Below, piece after piece: positions 62,180 to 64,000 of a DNA stretch of 64,000 nt. Within the stretch, counting starts at the first letter, position 1. The number at the start of each line of letters is the position of its first letter. The notes beneath the pieces are model-generated. The model saw nothing but the letters and a program-made list of their open reading frames with translations. It searched no databases and had not been told where the DNA came from. This DNA is from Brachybacterium massiliense (lineage in GTDB: Bacteria; Actinomycetota; Actinomycetes; Actinomycetales; Dermabacteraceae): the NCBI RefSeq assembly GCF_900184245.1, contig NZ_FXXB01000004.1:124001-188000 (forward strand). The letters are read 5' to 3'. The translations under genes were made by a program, and so were the position numbers.

Positions 62180-62317
62180 TCAGAAGTAGGCGTCCGGATC
62201 GCAGTCCTCGTGCACGACCTCGTTGAAGGCGTTGAAGGAGACGTCGTCGCCCTCATCGATCGGCTCGCTGCACTCGGGGCAGCGGCCGGGTTAGCGGGCG
62301 GTGAACACGCGTCCCAT
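62180..62317 (-). pseudogene. small zinc-ribbon protein with an in-frame stop codon
   Basis: From ATG at 62317 the frame reads M-G-R-V-F-T-A-R, then TAA, then P-G-R-C-P-E-C-S-E-P-I-D and H-E-D-C-D-P-D to TGA at 62180. Read through the TAA, the 46-codon unit gives a typical phage zinc ribbon with C-x2-C and H-x2-C. There is no start codon between the TAA and the first cysteine, so the ribbon cannot be made without readthrough or reversion. Confidence 0.6.
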
Positions 62318-62320
62318 AGG

Positions 62321-62971
62321 TCAGCCCTGGAGGGTCTGGCGGAGGATGCCGACGACGTCGATGTCGAGGCCGAGCTGTGCCGCGATCGTGTTGTCGTCGA
62401 GGCCGAGCTCGATCAGCTGTCGCGCCTTCTCGTTCGGGGACTTCTCCCCGGCCGGTGCGGCGTCGGGCGCCGGAGCAGCCGGGGCCGCTGGGGTGGCCGG
62501 GGCCTGCTGGGCCGGGGCCTGGGTGGCGGGCTGGTCGGTCAGGTTGGACAGGCCTGCCGACCCGGCGGTGATCTCGTACTGGAACAGCTTCGGGGCGTTG
62601 AACCGGGCGTTCTTCTTCTCCCCGTCCCCGGTGTAGGTGGCGGTGAAGATGTCGCCGGCGCGGGGGTTGCGGCCCAGCGCCTTGGCGGCTTGACGGAACT
62701 GCTTGAGCTGGTCGCCCCAGCCCTTGATGTAGACGTTCCGGTGGCCGTCGTCGTCGGGGCCGGTCGAGTCGGCGGTGGCGATGGTGACGACGATCTGTTC
62801 CTGCGGGTTCCCGTCGTCCCAGAACGAGGGCTTGCCGGTGTCGTAGTCGTTGACCTGGCGGACGGCGATGTCGACGATCTCGCCGGCGTACGTTTCGCCG
62901 GGGGCTTCGAACTTCGCGGTGGCTCCGCCGCCGGAGAGGATGTCGTCGAGGGTGGAGAGGTTCATGGTCAT
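62321..62971 (-). CDS. hypothetical early phage protein, possible ssDNA-binding partner of the nuclease
   Basis: A 216-residue protein; the ATG at 62971 (GAAAGG upstream) overlaps the nuclease stop (ATGA). The N-terminal 130 residues are beta-rich with G-E-I-V-D-I-A-V-R and V-Y-I-K-G-W-G-D-Q-L-K-Q-F, suggestive of an OB-like fold. A Pro/Ala linker and a C-terminal helical hairpin (A-R-Q-L-I-E-L-G-L-D-D-N-T-I-A-A-Q-L) follow. Functions as an ssDNA-binding or nuclease accessory protein are possible. Confidence 0.72.
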   Translation of the reverse strand: MTMNLSTLDDILSGGGATAKFEAPGETYAGEIVDIAVRQVNDYDTGKPSFWDDGNPQEQIVVTIATADSTGPDDDGHRNVYIKGWGDQLKQFRQAAKALGRNPRAGDIFTATYTGDGEKKNARFNAPKLFQYEITAGSAGLSNLTDQPATQAPAQQAPATPAAPAAPAPDAAPAGEKSPNEKARQLIELGLDDNTIAAQLGLDIDVVGILRQTLQG

Positions 62972-63777
62972 GCTGCCTTTCGGTTGGTGGTGCTGGTGGT
63001 GGTCCCGAACTCGGTGGCGAGTCGGGAGGTAGGGGTCCAGTCGGGGTAGCGGGGGCAGGAGAAGCAGCCCTCGGCCCGTGCCTGGTCGGTGATCCACGCG
63101 TCCCGTACCTCGGCGCCGATGGAGGCGAGGGTGGTGAGGTTGGCGTGGATGCGGTTGGCCCGCTCGAGCGCCTGGTGGGCGACCGAGGGGTCGTAGTCCT
63201 CGACGCTGATCACGGCTTGCGCGAGGGACACGGCGTTGCGGGGAAGGTGCGCGATCGCGACCCGCCGCGGTGTGTGTCCCGCGTTCTCTTGGCCGAGGCC
63301 GTACAGCTGCCCCTGGATCCGGTAGACCGGCTTCGGGGCGGCTTTCGCGGTGCGGAGCGTCTGGGCGCCGACGATCTTCCAGTCGAGGACGGTGCCGTCG
63401 AACGTGTCGTACAGGTCGCAGGTCCCGGAGATGTGATGGCCTCCGATGGTGCCGACCTCGACCCGCTTCTCGACGCGCCAGCGGGCCCGCTGCCCGGCCG
63501 CGATGGCTCGGGCGTTGCTGGCTTCGAAGATGTTCGCGAGCTCGGCGTGCACGGCCGTTCCGATGAAGGGGAGCCATGCGACGTCGCGCTCGGTCTCTTC
63601 CCAACCTGCGAGCTTCGCCGCGAGGCAGTGGTCGCAGTCGGTGCCGATTTCGGACGGGCCGATCAGCTTCTGCTGGGAGCGGGGCTGGTGGCGGATGCCG
63701 TTCTCGATCACCGTGAGGGCATCGGTGATGGTGTCCGTCCCGGCCTTGTGCCCGAGGAGCTGCTCGAGGGTGGACAT
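62968..63777 (-). CDS. Cas4/RecB-like iron-sulfur exonuclease
   Basis: A 269-residue PD-(D/E)XK nuclease. Active-site residues: H77 (T-A-V-H-A-E-L), D121 (G-T-C-D-L-Y-D), D132 and K134 (L-D-W-K-I) and Q155 (R-I-Q-G-Q-L-Y). C48 and C51 near the start and C238 and C241 near the end form a likely [4Fe-4S] cluster as in Cas4 and AddB. No CRISPR is present; it is a phage recombination exonuclease. Confidence 0.85.
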   Translation of the reverse strand: MSTLEQLLGHKAGTDTITDALTVIENGIRHQPRSQQKLIGPSEIGTDCDHCLAAKLAGWEETERDVAWLPFIGTAVHAELANIFEASNARAIAAGQRARWRVEKRVEVGTIGGHHISGTCDLYDTFDGTVLDWKIVGAQTLRTAKAAPKPVYRIQGQLYGLGQENAGHTPRRVAIAHLPRNAVSLAQAVISVEDYDPSVAHQALERANRIHANLTTLASIGAEVRDAWITDQARAEGCFSCPRYPDWTPTSRLATEFGTTTSTTNRKAA

Positions 63778-63780
63778 CGG

Positions 63781-64000
63781 TTACGAGATCCGGACCGTGG
63801 GGGACCCGGCGGTCTGGTAGTCGGCGAGCACGAGCTGGCCGAGCTCTCCGGCGGCCTTGACCTTCGCCGTGTCGACGCCCCGCTTGTACAGCTCGGGGTG
63901 CTGGGCGACGGGGAACGCGGCCTCGAGCTTCTTGGCGTCGAGGCGCTTGGGGACGGTGACGGTGACCTTGTAGGGCCCGGCCTTGGTGGTGCCCTCGCCG
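63781..64000 (-). CDS. early phage protein, C-terminal part only
   Basis: The last 72 residues of a protein ending ...S-P-T-V-R-I-S; the start is beyond the window. The fragment contains V-T-V-T-V-P-K-R-L-D-A-K-K-L-E-A-A-F and looks alpha/beta. It lies three bases upstream of the nuclease gene and is probably in the same operon. Not recognised. Confidence 0.65.
   Translation of the reverse strand, partial: GEGTTKAGPYKVTVTVPKRLDAKKLEAAFPVAQHPELYKRGVDTAKVKAAGELGQLVLADYQTAGSPTVRIS

Larger units (their letters stand above)
28819..64000. mobile_element. siphovirus-type prophage (left end present, right end beyond the window)
   Basis: A complete head-to-tail set is present in standard order: small and large terminase, portal, minor capsid, scaffold, major capsid, connectors, major tail protein, frameshifted chaperones, tape measure, distal tail, fibre and endolysin genes, with an early DNA block upstream. 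The long tape measure and absence of sheath genes indicate a long non-contractile tail. The left boundary is in cpaF. Integrase, repressor and attR are not seen, so at least several kilobases are missing on the right. Confidence 0.93.

Noticed and set aside
62968-63777. Cas4 as part of a CRISPR-Cas system
   Set aside because: The Fe-S nuclease sits in a phage early operon without cas1/cas2 or repeats; a phage exonuclease explains it.

Overview
The window comes from a high-GC Gram-positive chromosome. The order mtrA-mtrB-lpqB-comF-hpf-ycaQ-secA, followed by an Rv3235-type gene, pdtaS and whiB1, is an actinobacterial signature with clear synteny to Mycobacterium tuberculosis. The small, compact genes and protein types suggest a Micrococcales/Dermabacteraceae-like organism (Brachybacterium would fit), but the genus is inference.

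Positions 1 to about 28,818 are host chromosome. The first 20 kb carry envelope and regulatory housekeeping genes: DUF4129 and membrane proteins, the MtrAB-LpqB system, ComF, hibernation factor, YcaQ, SecA, a LysM protein, a CpaB/CpaE-like pair, the histidine kinase PdtaS and WhiB1. Positions 20.5-25.9 kb hold an ABC exporter (ATPase plus FtsX-type permease) next to a NarL-type two-component system. An SRAP (HMCES/YedK) repair protein and a BrkB/YihY membrane protein follow. A cpaF/tadA pilus-ATPase gene begins at 28,036 and loses its homology abruptly at about 28,819.

Positions ~28,819 to 64,000 (running off the window) are a siphovirus-type prophage, apparently integrated inside cpaF. A short plus-strand left arm carries a lipoprotein, a MerR/excisionase-like HTH protein, a zinc-ribbon protein and an unrecognised two-gene unit. 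Then come minus-strand genes, read from high to low coordinate: an early DNA-metabolism block (63.8-54.5 kb), a hairpin-rich gap, and a late operon (54.2-30.75 kb) of terminase, portal, head, connector, tail, tape-measure, baseplate/fibre, endolysin and membrane (holin-like) genes. Two plus-strand cargo genes, one a predicted serine hydrolase, interrupt the late block at 33.4-34.7 kb. No integrase or repressor is present; they presumably lie beyond 64,000 with the right attachment site and the rest of cpaF.

The phage genes are tightly packed, with many ATGA or TGATG stop/start overlaps that suggest translational coupling. The tail-chaperone pair has a canonical GGGAAAA slippery site. Two early genes look broken in this sequence: the primase-helicase has a 1-base frameshift at 59,241-59,243, and a 45-codon zinc ribbon has an in-frame TAA. 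The helicase tail also contains repeated 11-mers and a palindrome that could be the replication origin.
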